64,000 nt of DNA from Prevotellaceae bacterium UBA6398 (GCA_002437495.1 DJQA01000018.1:147911-211910), one strand, 5' to 3'; shown: positions 28,130 to 37,815, counted from the first letter of the stretch. Program-made: numbers and translations. The notes: generated by a model from the sequence alone, not told the origin.

Positions 28130-29431
28130 TCAATCTTCCGCTTCCTTTTCGCTGTCCTTCGGCCGTGGATGGTGGCGCACAAGCAGCGTGTCGATTCGCG
28201 TACCGTCCATTTTCATTATGCGAAACTCGAACGTTTCCCACTCAAGTGTTTCGCCGGCTGAAGGGATACGCTCCAAAAGATCCAAAATCAGCCCGCCCAC
28301 GGTGTTGTAGTCGGGGGTGTAAAGATCTTCTTCGTCGAAAAATTCAAGAAAATCGTAGAATTGGCATTGACCGCTGACAGACCATGAACTGTGGTCGGCA
28401 TTTTCCACAATGTCAAGCGTCTCGTCCTCATCGGGTATCTGCCCGACGAGCCCTTCCATTATGTCGCGCAAAACTATTATGCCCTGTACGATGCCGAACT
28501 CGTCAACCACGAGCGCACGATTGAATTTGTTGCGTTTAAGTTCCTCAAGAGCCTTGTAAACAGTCATGTTCTCCGGGAAATAAAGCGGTTTGTGCAAAAC
28601 TTTGCGCAACGAGAAATCTTTTCTCCAAAGGTGCGAAACGAGGTCTTTGAGCGTAACCACACCTATTACCTCATCGGGGTCATCGCCAACAACAGGATAT
28701 GCGGCATAGGTGTCTTCTGTTACAATGTTCTGCACTTCCTGCGAAGTCATGTCGGCCTCCATGAAAACCATGTCGCTTCTGTGTGTCATCACCTGCTCCA
28801 CGGTTTGGTCGCCAAGTGCGAGTGCGCGTTCCATGATGTCTTGTTCCACCTGCTGCACCTCGCCCGAATCGGTACCCTCCTGGATTATTGACTTAATTTC
28901 TTCTTCTGTAACACTGTGGTCCTCAGGATTAAGATTGAAGCAACGTGCGAAAAACTCCGTGTTCTTAGACAGAAGCCACACCACCGGCATTGAAAGGCGC
29001 GAAAAGAATGTCATAAGTGGGGCTGCAAACTTTGCCATGCTTTCGGCACGGTCAATTCCTATTTTCTTAGGGAACAACTCGCCGAGTTCGCATGACATGT
29101 ATGTTACCACCACGAGAATAAGAATTTGCGCCACGGGCTTTGCGTAAACCTCGCTCATCCCGAACGAAGCGAGCAGACTTCCGAAACGCCCGGCAAACTC
29201 TTCGCCGGAAAAAAGTCCCGTAAGTATTGCCACGATTGTTATCCCCACCTGTGCGGTTGAAAGGAATCGGTCGGGGTCGTTCATAAGTTTTAGCGCGGAG
29301 GCCGCCGAGCGGCTTCCGGCTTTTGCCATTGCCTCGATGCGGTTTTTGCGAGCGGATATGAGTGCCACCTCGGCCAGCGAGAAAAACCCGTTTAGAAATA
29401 TTAGAAGGAGTATTACAAGTATGTCTGTCAT
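28130..29431 (-). CDS. CNNM/CBS-domain membrane protein (GldE/CorC-like)
   Basis: The 433-residue protein has a DUF21/CNNM membrane domain (three to four segments in residues 1-150, with LNGFFSLAEVALIS and GELFPKKIGIDRAE). Two CBS domains (about 210-335) and a C-terminal CorC/HlyC-type transporter-associated domain (YNTVGGLILDLLERIP) follow. Relatives are implicated in magnesium/cobalt efflux; the GldE branch is linked to gliding in Flavobacteria. It is the last gene of rsmI-lipoprotein-CNNM. Confidence 0.88.
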   Translation of the reverse strand: MTDILVILLLIFLNGFFSLAEVALISARKNRIEAMAKAGSRSAASALKLMNDPDRFLSTAQVGITIVAILTGLFSGEEFAGRFGSLLASFGMSEVYAKPVAQILILVVVTYMSCELGELFPKKIGIDRAESMAKFAAPLMTFFSRLSMPVVWLLSKNTEFFARCFNLNPEDHSVTEEEIKSIIQEGTDSGEVQQVEQDIMERALALGDQTVEQVMTHRSDMVFMEADMTSQEVQNIVTEDTYAAYPVVGDDPDEVIGVVTLKDLVSHLWRKDFSLRKVLHKPLYFPENMTVYKALEELKRNKFNRALVVDEFGIVQGIIVLRDIMEGLVGQIPDEDETLDIVENADHSSWSVSGQCQFYDFLEFFDEEDLYTPDYNTVGGLILDLLERIPSAGETLEWETFEFRIMKMDGTRIDTLLVRHHPRPKDSEKEAED

Positions 29432-29444
29432 CAGTGCTGTGTTG

Positions 29445-30299
29445 TTATTTCACCACCACCACAAGATATTTGCTCACGCTCCAAAATGTTGCGGGGTTGG
29501 TTATGCGCAATGTGTACATGCCGTTGGCGTCTTTGATGAGCGAATATGAGCCTGCGGGATGGTTTGTAAGCAGTTTTGCGCTTTTTGAATAGAGCTTTAT
29601 TACTTTGTCGACTCTTATGTCTATTTCTGTGAAGTAGTCTTTGTTGAAGTCGTTTCCCTTAAGCACCTTGCTCGAGCCTTTGAGTATGCGCTGTTCGCGC
29701 AGTTCTTTTTTGGTTCCGAACACATACCATGCCGTGTTGAGCTGCCTGTCCTGCCTTTCCATGACGCGTGCTTTTGCGGCATTGTCGGCTGTAAGTGAGT
29801 TTACATTTGTATTGAGTTCGTATATTTGCTTGCTCTGATGGGCTATGTGGGCGTTTTTGGTGTCTAGTTCCGCTTGCAGTTCCTCTATGCGTGCTGTTTT
29901 TGCATCGAGTTCCTTGGTAAGGTTTTCAATGGTGCTTTGCAGCTTGGAGGTGTTGAAGCTGCTTTCCTTTAGTTGTTCCTTAAGCTTGGCTATGCGCTCC
30001 TTGTTGAGCTGCATGGTGCGCTTTATGAACGAGATGCTTTCCATTATTTCGGCCTTGGCGTTGCTTTCGCCACTGCTGCGGGCTATGTTTACGCGACCCT
30101 CTGCTTCGTTTATCTCGCGGAAGCCTTCCTGGATGTCGTTGAACGTGCTCATTATGTCGTTCAGCTCGTTGTTTTTTTGGTTTACAATGTCGGTTAGCGA
30201 GTCGATGGTGTTTTGTGAAGCCAGGTTTTTCTCTTCTTTCTTATTGCTGCAAGCCGCCAGCAATGCCACGGCCAGCAGTGAAATCACAATCTTTTTCAT
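29445..30299 (-). CDS. Coiled-coil lipoprotein, Cbp1-like
   Basis: The 284-residue protein has a lipoprotein signal (LLAVALLAACSNKKEE, Cys at about 17), a long coiled coil (about residues 25-185, with INTNVNSLTADN-like heptads) and a compact C-terminal domain (WYVFGTKKELREQRIL onward). This layout resembles the Cbp1-type collagen-binding adhesin family annotated in Bacteroides, but collagen binding is inference from family resemblance recalled, not from visible motifs. It lies 6 bases from rsmI. Confidence 0.6.
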   Translation of the reverse strand: MKKIVISLLAVALLAACSNKKEEKNLASQNTIDSLTDIVNQKNNELNDIMSTFNDIQEGFREINEAEGRVNIARSSGESNAKAEIMESISFIKRTMQLNKERIAKLKEQLKESSFNTSKLQSTIENLTKELDAKTARIEELQAELDTKNAHIAHQSKQIYELNTNVNSLTADNAAKARVMERQDRQLNTAWYVFGTKKELREQRILKGSSKVLKGNDFNKDYFTEIDIRVDKVIKLYSKSAKLLTNHPAGSYSLIKDANGMYTLRITNPATFWSVSKYLVVVVK

Positions 30300-30305
30300 G
30301 AGATT

Positions 30306-31007
30306 TTATTTTTTGGTTTCATTGTTCTTTATTTTACGGTTCAGCCCTTCCACAACAATCACAAATTCTCCTTTGGGCTCGGTTACGGCAAAATGGTCTG
30401 CCAATTCCGCGAGGGTGCCGCGCAGGGTTTCCTCGTGCAGCTTTGATATTTCGCGTGTAACTGAAGCGCGCCGTTCCGCCCCAAACGTTTCGATGAACTG
30501 CTGCAAGGTTTTAGCCACACGGTGGGGCGATTCATAGAACACCATTGTTCTTTCCTCCTCGGCAAGTGCGGAAAGGCGTGTGGCCCTGCCTTTCTTTTGC
30601 GGCAGAAAACCTTCAAAAGCGAACCTTTCGCATGGCAGCCCGCTGTCTACGAGAGCGGGGACGAATGCTGTGGCACCTGGCAGACACTGCACCTCTACTC
30701 CTTTGTCGGCGCAGGCTTTCACGAGCATATAGCCGGGGTCGCTTATCCCGGGCGTGCCTGCATCGGTTACGAGGGCCATGTTTTCGCCCGCAGCCATGCG
30801 CGAGGCAAAAGCTCCGGCTGTTTGGTGCTCGTTGAACTTGTGGTGGGCGCACAGCTTTGCGCTTATACCGTAGTGCTTAAGGAGCATCCCGGATGTACGG
30901 GTGTCCTCGGCAAGCACCAAATCAACATCTTTCAGCACTTTCAGCGCGCGCTCGGTGATGTCTTCAAGGTTGCCCACCGGAGTGGGCACTACATAGAGCA
31001 TTCCCAT
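30306..31007 (-). CDS. rsmI: 16S rRNA 2'-O-ribose C1402 methyltransferase
   Basis: The 233-residue SAM-dependent enzyme methylates the ribose of C1402 in 16S rRNA. LYVVPTPVGNLEDITERAL, LAEDTRTSG, VTDAGTPGISDPG and FYESPHRV are the diagnostic blocks. MGMLYVV is taken as the start. A TATCTTTG box at 31012-31019 lies so close that the transcript may be almost leaderless; the next Met (31001) is the alternative. Confidence 0.95.
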   Translation of the reverse strand: MGMLYVVPTPVGNLEDITERALKVLKDVDLVLAEDTRTSGMLLKHYGISAKLCAHHKFNEHQTAGAFASRMAAGENMALVTDAGTPGISDPGYMLVKACADKGVEVQCLPGATAFVPALVDSGLPCERFAFEGFLPQKKGRATRLSALAEEERTMVFYESPHRVAKTLQQFIETFGAERRASVTREISKLHEETLRGTLAELADHFAVTEPKGEFVIVVEGLNRKIKNNETKK

Positions 31008-31161
31008 GGTGCAAAGATATGGAAATTTCGATAATTGTGCGTATTGTTGCTTCTTAATTGCTGCATTACAGGGCAGAAACATTGAATATTCTGCAATCCC
31101 GATGCCATGCATATAGGGCGGGCTTGTGGCTCAATTCCTTATATACGCCGTTTTTCTCATT

Positions 31162-31245
31162 GCCTTTCATACCACTTCCGATATAGAAAAAATTATGTCT
31201 GACGTAGAAAAAAATATGTCTGACGTAGAAAAAACTACATCAGAC
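31162..31245 (-). repeat. 84-bp phased A-tract element, copy 5
   Basis: Units begin at 31162, 31183, 31204 and 31225, in minus orientation. ATGTCTGACGTAG (31216-31228) and CTACATCAGACAT (31235-31247) pair at 12 of 13 positions and are followed by T7, a terminator-like shape. It fills part of the 365-base gap between rsmI and rel; I see no gene in the rest. Confidence 0.9.
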
Positions 31246-31372
31246 ATATTTTTTTGCCTTTGCAATATACTGAATACCGGATAATTACATCATTGCACAA
31301 AAAGCGTTATGGCTAACTGTTCATCAAAAAGCAGGGTAAAGCATGCAATAAGCCGAACCACACCTTGCCGTC

Positions 31373-33622
31373 TTAGCTTATTCTTACGGCTTTCACTATG
31401 CCCTTTATGCCGAGAAGAGAGCTGCATATACGCTTCACATCGCCCGTATCGTGGAGGTTTATCGTTATTTCGCTTTCGAATATTCCGGCATCCGTTGTAA
31501 CCGAGAGTTTCTTGATATCGAGGTTTAGCTGCTTGTATATAACCTCGCTTATGGCCATAAGTATGCCCTGCACGTCTATGCCCTTTACATATATTGTTGC
31601 CGGGTAAAGGTTTATGTGGTGCATTTGCCAGTCAACAGCCACTACCCTGTTGCCGTAATTGCTTTTGAGTTTTTCTGCCACAGGACAGTCGCGCCTGTGT
31701 ATTATGAACTCGTTCGATGGGTCTATGTACCCCAATGCGTCATCGCCCGGTATCGGATGGCAGCATTCCGCTATTTTGCAGTGTTTTATCGAGTCCTCGT
31801 TCAGTATGAACGTTTTTTTGCGGTCTATGCCCTCTATGAATACTTTTTTTATGTCCCCGTTTTCAGTGTTTTGGGGCTTGCTGCTTATGAATGGTATGAA
31901 CTTTCTCCACGAGGATGCTTTGCGTTGGCGTCCTTGTATGAAATCGGCATCCGCATCGCCGGGCACTATGCTCTTTTCGCCTATTGCCAGATACAATGCA
32001 TCGCGTGTGGGCGTTTCATGAAAGCGGCACAGCTTGTCGATTACCGCGCTGTTCATTTCCAGGTCTCTTTCCTTAAGAAACTTGCGCAGCGTTTCTTCGC
32101 CTGCGGCCCTTTTTTCGCGCTCGTCGCGGCGCAACAGTGCACGTATCTTGCCTTTGGCCTTGGCCGTGTTGGCGTATTGTATCCACTCGGGCTGTACGTG
32201 CTGCGAGCGCGATGTAAGTATTTCCACCTGGTCTCCGCTTTGCAGTTTGTGGCTGAGCGGCACAAGCTTGTGGTTCACCTTTGCTCCTATGCAGTGGCTG
32301 CCGAGAAACGAGTGTATGGAAAAAGCAAAGTCGAGCGCGGTGGCCCCGGCAGGCATTGTCTTTATTTCTCCTTTGGGAGTGAATATAAGTATTTCGTTGG
32401 CGAACAGGTTTAGCTTTATGGTATCGAGAAAATCGAGGGTATCGGGCTGCGGGTCGTCAAGGATTTCCTTTATGGTGTGCAGCCACTTTGAAAGTTCGTC
32501 ATCGCTGTAGTCTTCACCCGGGGACTTGTATTTCCAATGCGCGGCAACGCCCTGCTCGTCAATGTCGTCCATACGCTTTGAGCGTATTTGCACTTCTATC
32601 CATTCGCCCCTGTTGCTCATAAGCGTAACATGCAGTGCCTGGTAGCCGTTTGCCTTGGGGTGCGATATCCAATCGCGCAAACGGTCGGGCTGGGGTTTAT
32701 ATATGCCGCAAAGAGCCACATATATGTTGAAACATTCGCTCACTTCCTTGTCGGGCGCACTCGGTTCGAATATTATCCTTATGGCGAGTATGTCGTATAT
32801 TTCCTCAAAGGTTATGTGCTTGTTCTGCATCTTCTGCCAAATGGAATATGGCGTTTTGATGCGTGCAAGTATGTTGTATTTCAGTCCTATCTTGTCGAGT
32901 GCCTTGCGTATAGGGGCTGTGAACTCCTTAAATATCTCATCGCGTTCGGCTTGTGTCTTGGCGAGTTTCGACTTTATGTCCTCGTATTCCTGCGGGTGTT
33001 CGTAGTGAAAGCTTAAGTCTTCAAGCTCATTTTTTATTTTGTTTAGCCCAAGACGGTCGGCGAGCGGAGCGTATATATAAAGAGTTTCCCCCGCCACCTT
33101 GTATTGCTTCCGCGGAAGCATGGAGCTAAGGGTGCGCATATTGTGAAGCCTGTCGGCAATCTTGATGAGTATAACCCTTATATCATCGCTCATTGTAAGC
33201 AGCAGCTTCTTGAATGTTTCTGCCTGAAGCGATGCCCTTTCCCCGAAAATACCTCCCGAGATTTTTGTGAGTCCCTCAACAATGTTAGCGACCTTGGGGC
33301 CGAACAGATTTGCTATGTCTTCGTTGGTGTAGTCGGTGTCCTCCTCTACATCGTGTAACAGCGCGGCGCAAATAGACGTGGACCCAAGTCCTATCTCCTC
33401 ACAAACTATTTGCGCCACAGCTATCGGGTGCATAATGTATGGCTCTCCGGAAAGCCGCCGCACCCCGCTATGGGCTTTCTTTGCAAAGTTGAAAGCCTTG
33501 GTTATGATTTCGGTTTTCTTGCGGTGGTTCGAGGCAAGGTAGGTGTCGAGCAAATGACGGAATGCATCATTTATCATCTGCTCGTCTTTTGCCGGGTCTG
33601 GAGGGGCAGGACTTGCGTTCAT
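31373..33622 (-). CDS. rel: Bifunctional (p)ppGpp synthetase/hydrolase
   Basis: The 749-residue RelA/SpoT-family protein has an HD hydrolase domain with the His-Asp pair intact (ALLHDVEEDTDY, about residue 89). The synthetase domain (DILAIRIIF, GYQALHVTL), a TGS domain (about 405-465) and a C-terminal ACT domain follow. It makes and degrades the stringent-response alarmone. It is the last gene of the parA-parB-DUF5683-transglycosylase-rel operon, 4 bases after the preceding gene. Confidence 0.95.
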   Translation of the reverse strand: MNASPAPPDPAKDEQMINDAFRHLLDTYLASNHRKKTEIITKAFNFAKKAHSGVRRLSGEPYIMHPIAVAQIVCEEIGLGSTSICAALLHDVEEDTDYTNEDIANLFGPKVANIVEGLTKISGGIFGERASLQAETFKKLLLTMSDDIRVILIKIADRLHNMRTLSSMLPRKQYKVAGETLYIYAPLADRLGLNKIKNELEDLSFHYEHPQEYEDIKSKLAKTQAERDEIFKEFTAPIRKALDKIGLKYNILARIKTPYSIWQKMQNKHITFEEIYDILAIRIIFEPSAPDKEVSECFNIYVALCGIYKPQPDRLRDWISHPKANGYQALHVTLMSNRGEWIEVQIRSKRMDDIDEQGVAAHWKYKSPGEDYSDDELSKWLHTIKEILDDPQPDTLDFLDTIKLNLFANEILIFTPKGEIKTMPAGATALDFAFSIHSFLGSHCIGAKVNHKLVPLSHKLQSGDQVEILTSRSQHVQPEWIQYANTAKAKGKIRALLRRDEREKRAAGEETLRKFLKERDLEMNSAVIDKLCRFHETPTRDALYLAIGEKSIVPGDADADFIQGRQRKASSWRKFIPFISSKPQNTENGDIKKVFIEGIDRKKTFILNEDSIKHCKIAECCHPIPGDDALGYIDPSNEFIIHRRDCPVAEKLKSNYGNRVVAVDWQMHHINLYPATIYVKGIDVQGILMAISEVIYKQLNLDIKKLSVTTDAGIFESEITINLHDTGDVKRICSSLLGIKGIVKAVRIS

Positions 33623-33626
33623 TGTT

Positions 33627-34925
33627 CTATTTCACTCTTAATTTCTTTCCGGCCCTTATGCTTGAGCCCTTTATACCGTTTAGTCTGCGCAACTTGCTTA
33701 CGCTTGTGCCGTATTTCTCGGCTATCTCCGACAGTGTCTGCCCGTTTCTTATGGTTACGCTTTTGCGCGACCGCCTGCGGCTTCTGCGCCGGGTTGACGA
33801 AGAGCGCTTTTTCTTTGAAGTGAGTTTTGCAAGCTCCTCCTCATCAATTTCCACGGTTTTGCGTTTTGTAAACAGCTCGTCGCTCCGATAGTTGTAAACA
33901 GAGTCGCCGAGATCTATGAACTTCAAAGCTGCCTCGGAAGGCAGGCGCAAAACACACTCATATGAGTTGCCGGGCACAAGCGATGTTTTGTATTGCGGGT
34001 TGAAAGCCTTAATTCTCTCCATTTCCACTCCGCACACTGCGGCAACCTGTTCCAAATGCAGATCTTTGCTAACGGCTACGGTGTCGTTGCTTTCAATTTG
34101 CTTTGCGCGCATTGGGCAAATGTTGTGGTCGCAGTAATAGTTCATAACATAGTTTGCCGCTATGAATGCCGGCACATATCCGCGCGTTTCCTTGGGAAGG
34201 TACGGATATATTGTCCAATAGTCCTTGCTTCCCCCGGCGCGGTGTATGGCCTTGTTGAGCGAAGTGGGCCCACAGTTGTATGCTGCGATCACGAGATTCC
34301 AGTCGCCGTAAACCTTGTGTAGGTCGCTCAGGTATTTTGCTGCGGCGAACGATGACCTTATCGGGTCGCGCCGTTCGTCAACAAGGCTGTTTATTTTCAG
34401 ATCGTAGCGTTTTGCGGTCGACAACATGAACTGCCACAGCCCCGTTGCGCCTTTGCGACTTACCGCCGTGGGGTCGAGCGCACTTTCTATAACGGGAAGA
34501 TACTTTAGTTCCAGCGGAAGATTGTATAGAGCGAGAGCTTCCTCGAAAATGGGTATGTAGAAGTTTGACGCGCCCAGCATATAGGATACCGAATGGCGCA
34601 GTCTGCCCGTGTACTGGTCTATGAACTTCCTCACGATGTTGTTGTAGGGCATTTCCATTATGGTGGGAATTCTCGACAGGCGGTCTATGTATATGCTGTC
34701 GGGGAAAACCGGGTTCACGTCCTGCATATTGCAGTTTGTGTCTGCTTCAAGATACTGCGAGGCGTTCCATTGGCTCAAAAGGGTGTCTATGTCGAGCGTC
34801 ATTGCTTCGGGAATGCCGATTTCCTCATCTTTCCCGGTTTTGTCATCGCGGATTGTGATGTCGTTTTGTGCTTTTGCCGTGATTGCGGCAAACAGCACCA
34901 GTGCTATTATATATATTTTATTCAT
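33627..34925 (-). CDS. Periplasmic lytic transglycosylase with LysM (MltD-like)
   Basis: The 432-residue protein has a signal peptide (to about 19), a soluble lytic transglycosylase domain (catalytic Glu in LPVIESALDPTAVS; GLWQFMLSTAKRYDL; AAYNCGPTSLNKAI), a basic Ser/Arg-rich linker and one LysM domain at the C-terminus (KSVTIRNGQTLSEIAEKYG region). It cleaves peptidoglycan glycan strands. It lies 9 bases after the DUF5683 gene. Confidence 0.92.
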   Translation of the reverse strand: MNKIYIIALVLFAAITAKAQNDITIRDDKTGKDEEIGIPEAMTLDIDTLLSQWNASQYLEADTNCNMQDVNPVFPDSIYIDRLSRIPTIMEMPYNNIVRKFIDQYTGRLRHSVSYMLGASNFYIPIFEEALALYNLPLELKYLPVIESALDPTAVSRKGATGLWQFMLSTAKRYDLKINSLVDERRDPIRSSFAAAKYLSDLHKVYGDWNLVIAAYNCGPTSLNKAIHRAGGSKDYWTIYPYLPKETRGYVPAFIAANYVMNYYCDHNICPMRAKQIESNDTVAVSKDLHLEQVAAVCGVEMERIKAFNPQYKTSLVPGNSYECVLRLPSEAALKFIDLGDSVYNYRSDELFTKRKTVEIDEEELAKLTSKKKRSSSTRRRSRRRSRKSVTIRNGQTLSEIAEKYGTSVSKLRRLNGIKGSSIRAGKKLRVK

Positions 34926-34934
34926 GATCGTTGT

Positions 34935-35693
34935 TTAGAAGTTCAGCCCGCAGCCTATTCCCACGGCAGCGGAACTTTTTTGGCTTTGTACAGGTATAAC
35001 CGTAGGTCTTACGTTTAGGCTTAGGTCTCTTGATATGTCGAATACAGACAGCTGCGCGTCAACGTATGCATCGATTACCGACAGTAGGTAAACGCCCACG
35101 AACGAGAATGCGGCATAGTCTCTCCAGCGGCGATAGCGGTCTTTTTTGTTTTTGAACACTGTTTTGAACCTGTCCTCCATTCCCGTTATGTCGTAGTTTG
35201 GCGGCAGCATGCTCATGTAGCTTTTCGTGCCGGGGTCATCGTCCATTATATCGATGTAGGCTTGGGCGTAGTCTTTGTACATTTGCTGGTTCCACATCAG
35301 TGCATACGTACATCCCAGAAAGCCTCCGTAGAATATGGGGAGTTTCCAATACTTCCTGTTGTATATCTGCCCTGCCCCGGGTATTACAAGCGCGAGCCAA
35401 AGCGCACGCTCGGGATCGGGTACGAATTTTGGCTTGGGCAGTTTCTGTTTCAACGCCGCATTCATTACCGAATCCACCTTTACTGCCATTTTGGCTGAAT
35501 CGCCCGCCGAAGTTACCGACACCGCGCTGCTGTCGACCGATGTTTGCGGCTGCATGCAGTCGATGCTTATTGCAACTATGCTGCATGGCACGGCACACAT
35601 ATTTGATGCCGGCAGCAAAATTGCTATTGCCGGCATTATTGCACGCAAAAGGCGGAGTGGCACGCGTGTGAGGCTATGGGATGCGGTTTTCAC
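34935..35693 (-). CDS. DUF5683 membrane protein
   Basis: The 252-residue protein has an N-terminal hydrophobic segment and the DUF5683 core: PDPERALWLALVIPGAGQIYNRKYWKLPIFYGGF (read as ALWLALVIPGAGQ and YNRKYWKLPIFYGG), then RRWRDYAAFSFVGVYLLSVIDAYVDA. It is probably in the envelope; function unknown. Its start overlaps the parB stop by 4 bases, and it precedes the transglycosylase gene, suggesting a role tied to cell-wall or chromosome events. Confidence 0.85.
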   Translation of the reverse strand: MKTASHSLTRVPLRLLRAIMPAIAILLPASNMCAVPCSIVAISIDCMQPQTSVDSSAVSVTSAGDSAKMAVKVDSVMNAALKQKLPKPKFVPDPERALWLALVIPGAGQIYNRKYWKLPIFYGGFLGCTYALMWNQQMYKDYAQAYIDIMDDDPGTKSYMSMLPPNYDITGMEDRFKTVFKNKKDRYRRWRDYAAFSFVGVYLLSVIDAYVDAQLSVFDISRDLSLNVRPTVIPVQSQKSSAAVGIGCGLNF

Positions 35694-36583
35694 TTGCCTT
35701 TGTCAAGCATGGCTATTATGCGCTCCATTTCCTCCTGGTTGCGGAACGGTATTGTTATTCTACCCTTTCCCTCGGGCGAGCAGGTCATTTTCACCTTTGT
35801 GCCGAAATAATCGGAAAGGTGCTTTTGCAGGGCGTTGTATTCATCGGAATTGTCCTTGTCGCGGCGCGCACGTATTCTTTTGCCCGAATTGTTCACGTCT
35901 TCGCCGCTGTTAAGGCGGTTCACTATTTCCTCAACTTTTCTAACCGAGAGCCCTTGGGTTTTTATCTCCTCAAACACTCTAAGCTGCGTTGCCGCGCTTG
36001 GCAGTCCGAGCAATGCCCGGGCGTGTCCTTGGTCAATCTCCTTGTTCTTCAAGGCCATTTGCACCTGTGCCGGCAGTTTGAGCAGGCGAAGGTAGTTGGT
36101 TACGGTGGCACGCTTTTTACCTACTTTTGCCGACAGCTCCTCCTGCTTCAACCCATATTGTTCAATCAGCCCCTGGTATGCCAGGGCTATTTCTATCGGG
36201 TTGAGGTCTTCGCGCTGTATGTTTTCCACCAGCGCCATTTGCATAGTCTTTTCGTCATCGGCCGTGCGAATGTATGCCGGCACGGTTTCGAGCCCCGCTC
36301 TTTGGGCTGCTCTCCAGCGTCGTTCGCCGGCTATTATCTGGTATGTGCCATCGCCCATGTTTCTCAGCGTTACAGGCTGCACTATTCCCAATTCCCTTAT
36401 GGAGTCGGCAAGTTCGTCAAGCGAGCGGTCGCTGAAATCGCGTCTTGGTTGGTTAGGGTTGGGTACAATCTGACTTACGGGTATTTCGCCTATCGATGAG
36501 CTTCCCGATGTTTTCACCTCCCCTGTGGCTATCAGCGCATCAAGCCCGCGCCCCAAAACCTGGTATTTCTTTTTTACTGCCAT
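35690..36583 (-). CDS. parB: Chromosome partitioning protein ParB
   Basis: The 297-residue CTP-dependent DNA clamp has the ParB/Srx N-terminal domain (IGEIPVSQIVPNPNQPR, GERRWRAAQRAGL), a helix-turn-helix (GLKQEELSAKVGKKRATVTN) and a C-terminal dimerisation domain. It loads at parS and works with ParA in origin segregation. I did not find a convincing parS palindrome in the window. Confidence 0.96.
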   Translation of the reverse strand: MAVKKKYQVLGRGLDALIATGEVKTSGSSSIGEIPVSQIVPNPNQPRRDFSDRSLDELADSIRELGIVQPVTLRNMGDGTYQIIAGERRWRAAQRAGLETVPAYIRTADDEKTMQMALVENIQREDLNPIEIALAYQGLIEQYGLKQEELSAKVGKKRATVTNYLRLLKLPAQVQMALKNKEIDQGHARALLGLPSAATQLRVFEEIKTQGLSVRKVEEIVNRLNSGEDVNNSGKRIRARRDKDNSDEYNALQKHLSDYFGTKVKMTCSPEGKGRITIPFRNQEEMERIIAMLDKGK

Positions 36584-36616
36584 AAATACTGCTTTTGTAA
36601 ATAAGTACAGGGTATG

Positions 36617-37384
36617 TTACTTCCTGTCTTTTTCAATCACATCGCGTGCCAGTTCAAGATAGCTTTTCGCGCCTATCGACGTGGCATCGTAAAGTATCGC
36701 GGGCACACCGTGGCTCGGTGCTTCGCTTAGTTTCACGTTTCGCTGTATAACCGTCTTAAACACCAGTTCCTGGAAGTGGCGGCGCACCTCGTCGTTTATC
36801 TGGTTTGCCAGTCTGAGACGCGAATCGTACATTGTGAGCAAAAAGCCCTCTATTTCCAACCCGGGGTTCAACTTTTTCTTGATGATTTTTATTGTGTTGA
36901 GCAGTTTGCTTATGCCCTCAAGCGCAAAATACTCGCATTGCACCGGTATGATTACACTGTCTGCCGCCACAAGCGAGTTAACCGTTATAAGGCCGAGCGA
37001 TGGGCTGCAGTCAATCAGGATGTAGTCGTATTCGGGGCGCAACGGGTCGAGCGTCTTCTTTATAAGTTTTTCCCGCTCGTCAAAGTTGAGCATCTCCACT
37101 TCGGCCCCCACGAGATCTATGTGGGACGGCAGTATGTCAAGCCCATCGATGTCGGTGGTGTATATTGCCTCGCGTACATCGTGCCCACCCACTATACACT
37201 CGTAAATGGAGCAGTCCACTTTTCTTACGTCCACGCCGAGCCCCGACGACGCATTTGCCTGGGGGTCTGCATCAACCAAAAGAACCGACTTTTCCAAGGT
37301 TGCGAGCGAGGCGGCGAGATTCATCGCCGTGGTTGTTTTTCCAACTCCGCCTTTCTGATTTGCTAAAGCTATAATTTTTCCCAT
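36617..37384 (-). CDS. parA: Chromosome partitioning ATPase ParA
   Basis: The 255-residue ATPase has the deviant Walker [19 protein letters not shown] at residues 10-27, [10 protein letters not shown] (A') and [17 protein letters not shown] (Walker B). It partners ParB, 33 bases downstream, and heads the five-gene operon. Confidence 0.97.
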   Translation of the reverse strand: MGKIIALANQKGGVGKTTTAMNLAASLATLEKSVLLVDADPQANASSGLGVDVRKVDCSIYECIVGGHDVREAIYTTDIDGLDILPSHIDLVGAEVEMLNFDEREKLIKKTLDPLRPEYDYILIDCSPSLGLITVNSLVAADSVIIPVQCEYFALEGISKLLNTIKIIKKKLNPGLEIEGFLLTMYDSRLRLANQINDEVRRHFQELVFKTVIQRNVKLSEAPSHGVPAILYDATSIGAKSYLELARDVIEKDRK

Positions 37385-37418
37385 ATAATTTCATTCTGCC
37401 CATTAGGCTGAGATTATG

Positions 37419-37448
37419 CAAAAATAAAAAAAATCCCACACTCCCAAA
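37419..37448 (-). promoter_or_regulatory. Promoter of the par operon
   Basis: Read on the minus strand: TTTG (37445-37448), 18 bases, TATTTTTG (37419-37426), 35 bases before the parA start. Spacing is one base short of the usual 19-21. Confidence 0.6.
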
Positions 37449-37731
37449 ACCTTTGCCGTGCTAAATATTCCTCAATACGGGATAAGAAATCATAAATGGC
37501 AAACTACCCCTGCGTCTTTCATTACGTATTCGGCTGACTCGTTGCGGAAGAAGCAATATGCCCTCTGTGTAAGCCTTGCTCGCGTTTGCTTGTAATGGCA
37601 AATCCACGTTTCGTGCGAAACAGCGAACACCTTCCGAATTGCTTAACACTTTGAGTTACAAAGATATAGTTACGCAAAGATTGTTCTTTGTAACGGTTTG
37701 TTTTTCACGGGGTTGAGAAAGACGGAAAAAT
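37449..37731. other. Gap between parA and surE without a recognised gene
   Basis: The parA-surE gap is 567 bases. Between the par promoter and repeat copy 6 I see only a 62-codon minus frame (37461-37649) with no recognisable family and an odd Arg-rich end. It could be a remnant or chance. A TATATTTG box at 37921-37928 probably belongs to surE. Confidence 0.4.
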
Positions 37732-37815
37732 GTCCGATGTAGTTTGAATTATATCTGATGTAATTTTTTCTACGTCAAACATGGTTTTTCTTATGTCCCA
37801 AGTAGACAGCCCCCT
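37732..37815 (+). repeat. 84-bp phased A-tract element, copy 6
   Basis: Units begin at 37732, 37753, 37774 and 37795. The first unit has the GTTTGAATTAT variant shared with copy 10. The fourth unit is diverged (AAGTAGACAGCC). The element lies in the divergent parA-surE gap. Confidence 0.88.

Noticed and set aside
35690..37448. A parS site near parAB
   Set aside because: I found no convincing 14-16 bp parS-like palindrome by eye in or around the operon.
37461..37649. A 62-codon minus-strand frame between parA and surE
   Set aside because: No family resemblance, Arg-rich low-quality end, and no promoter or terminator of its own.
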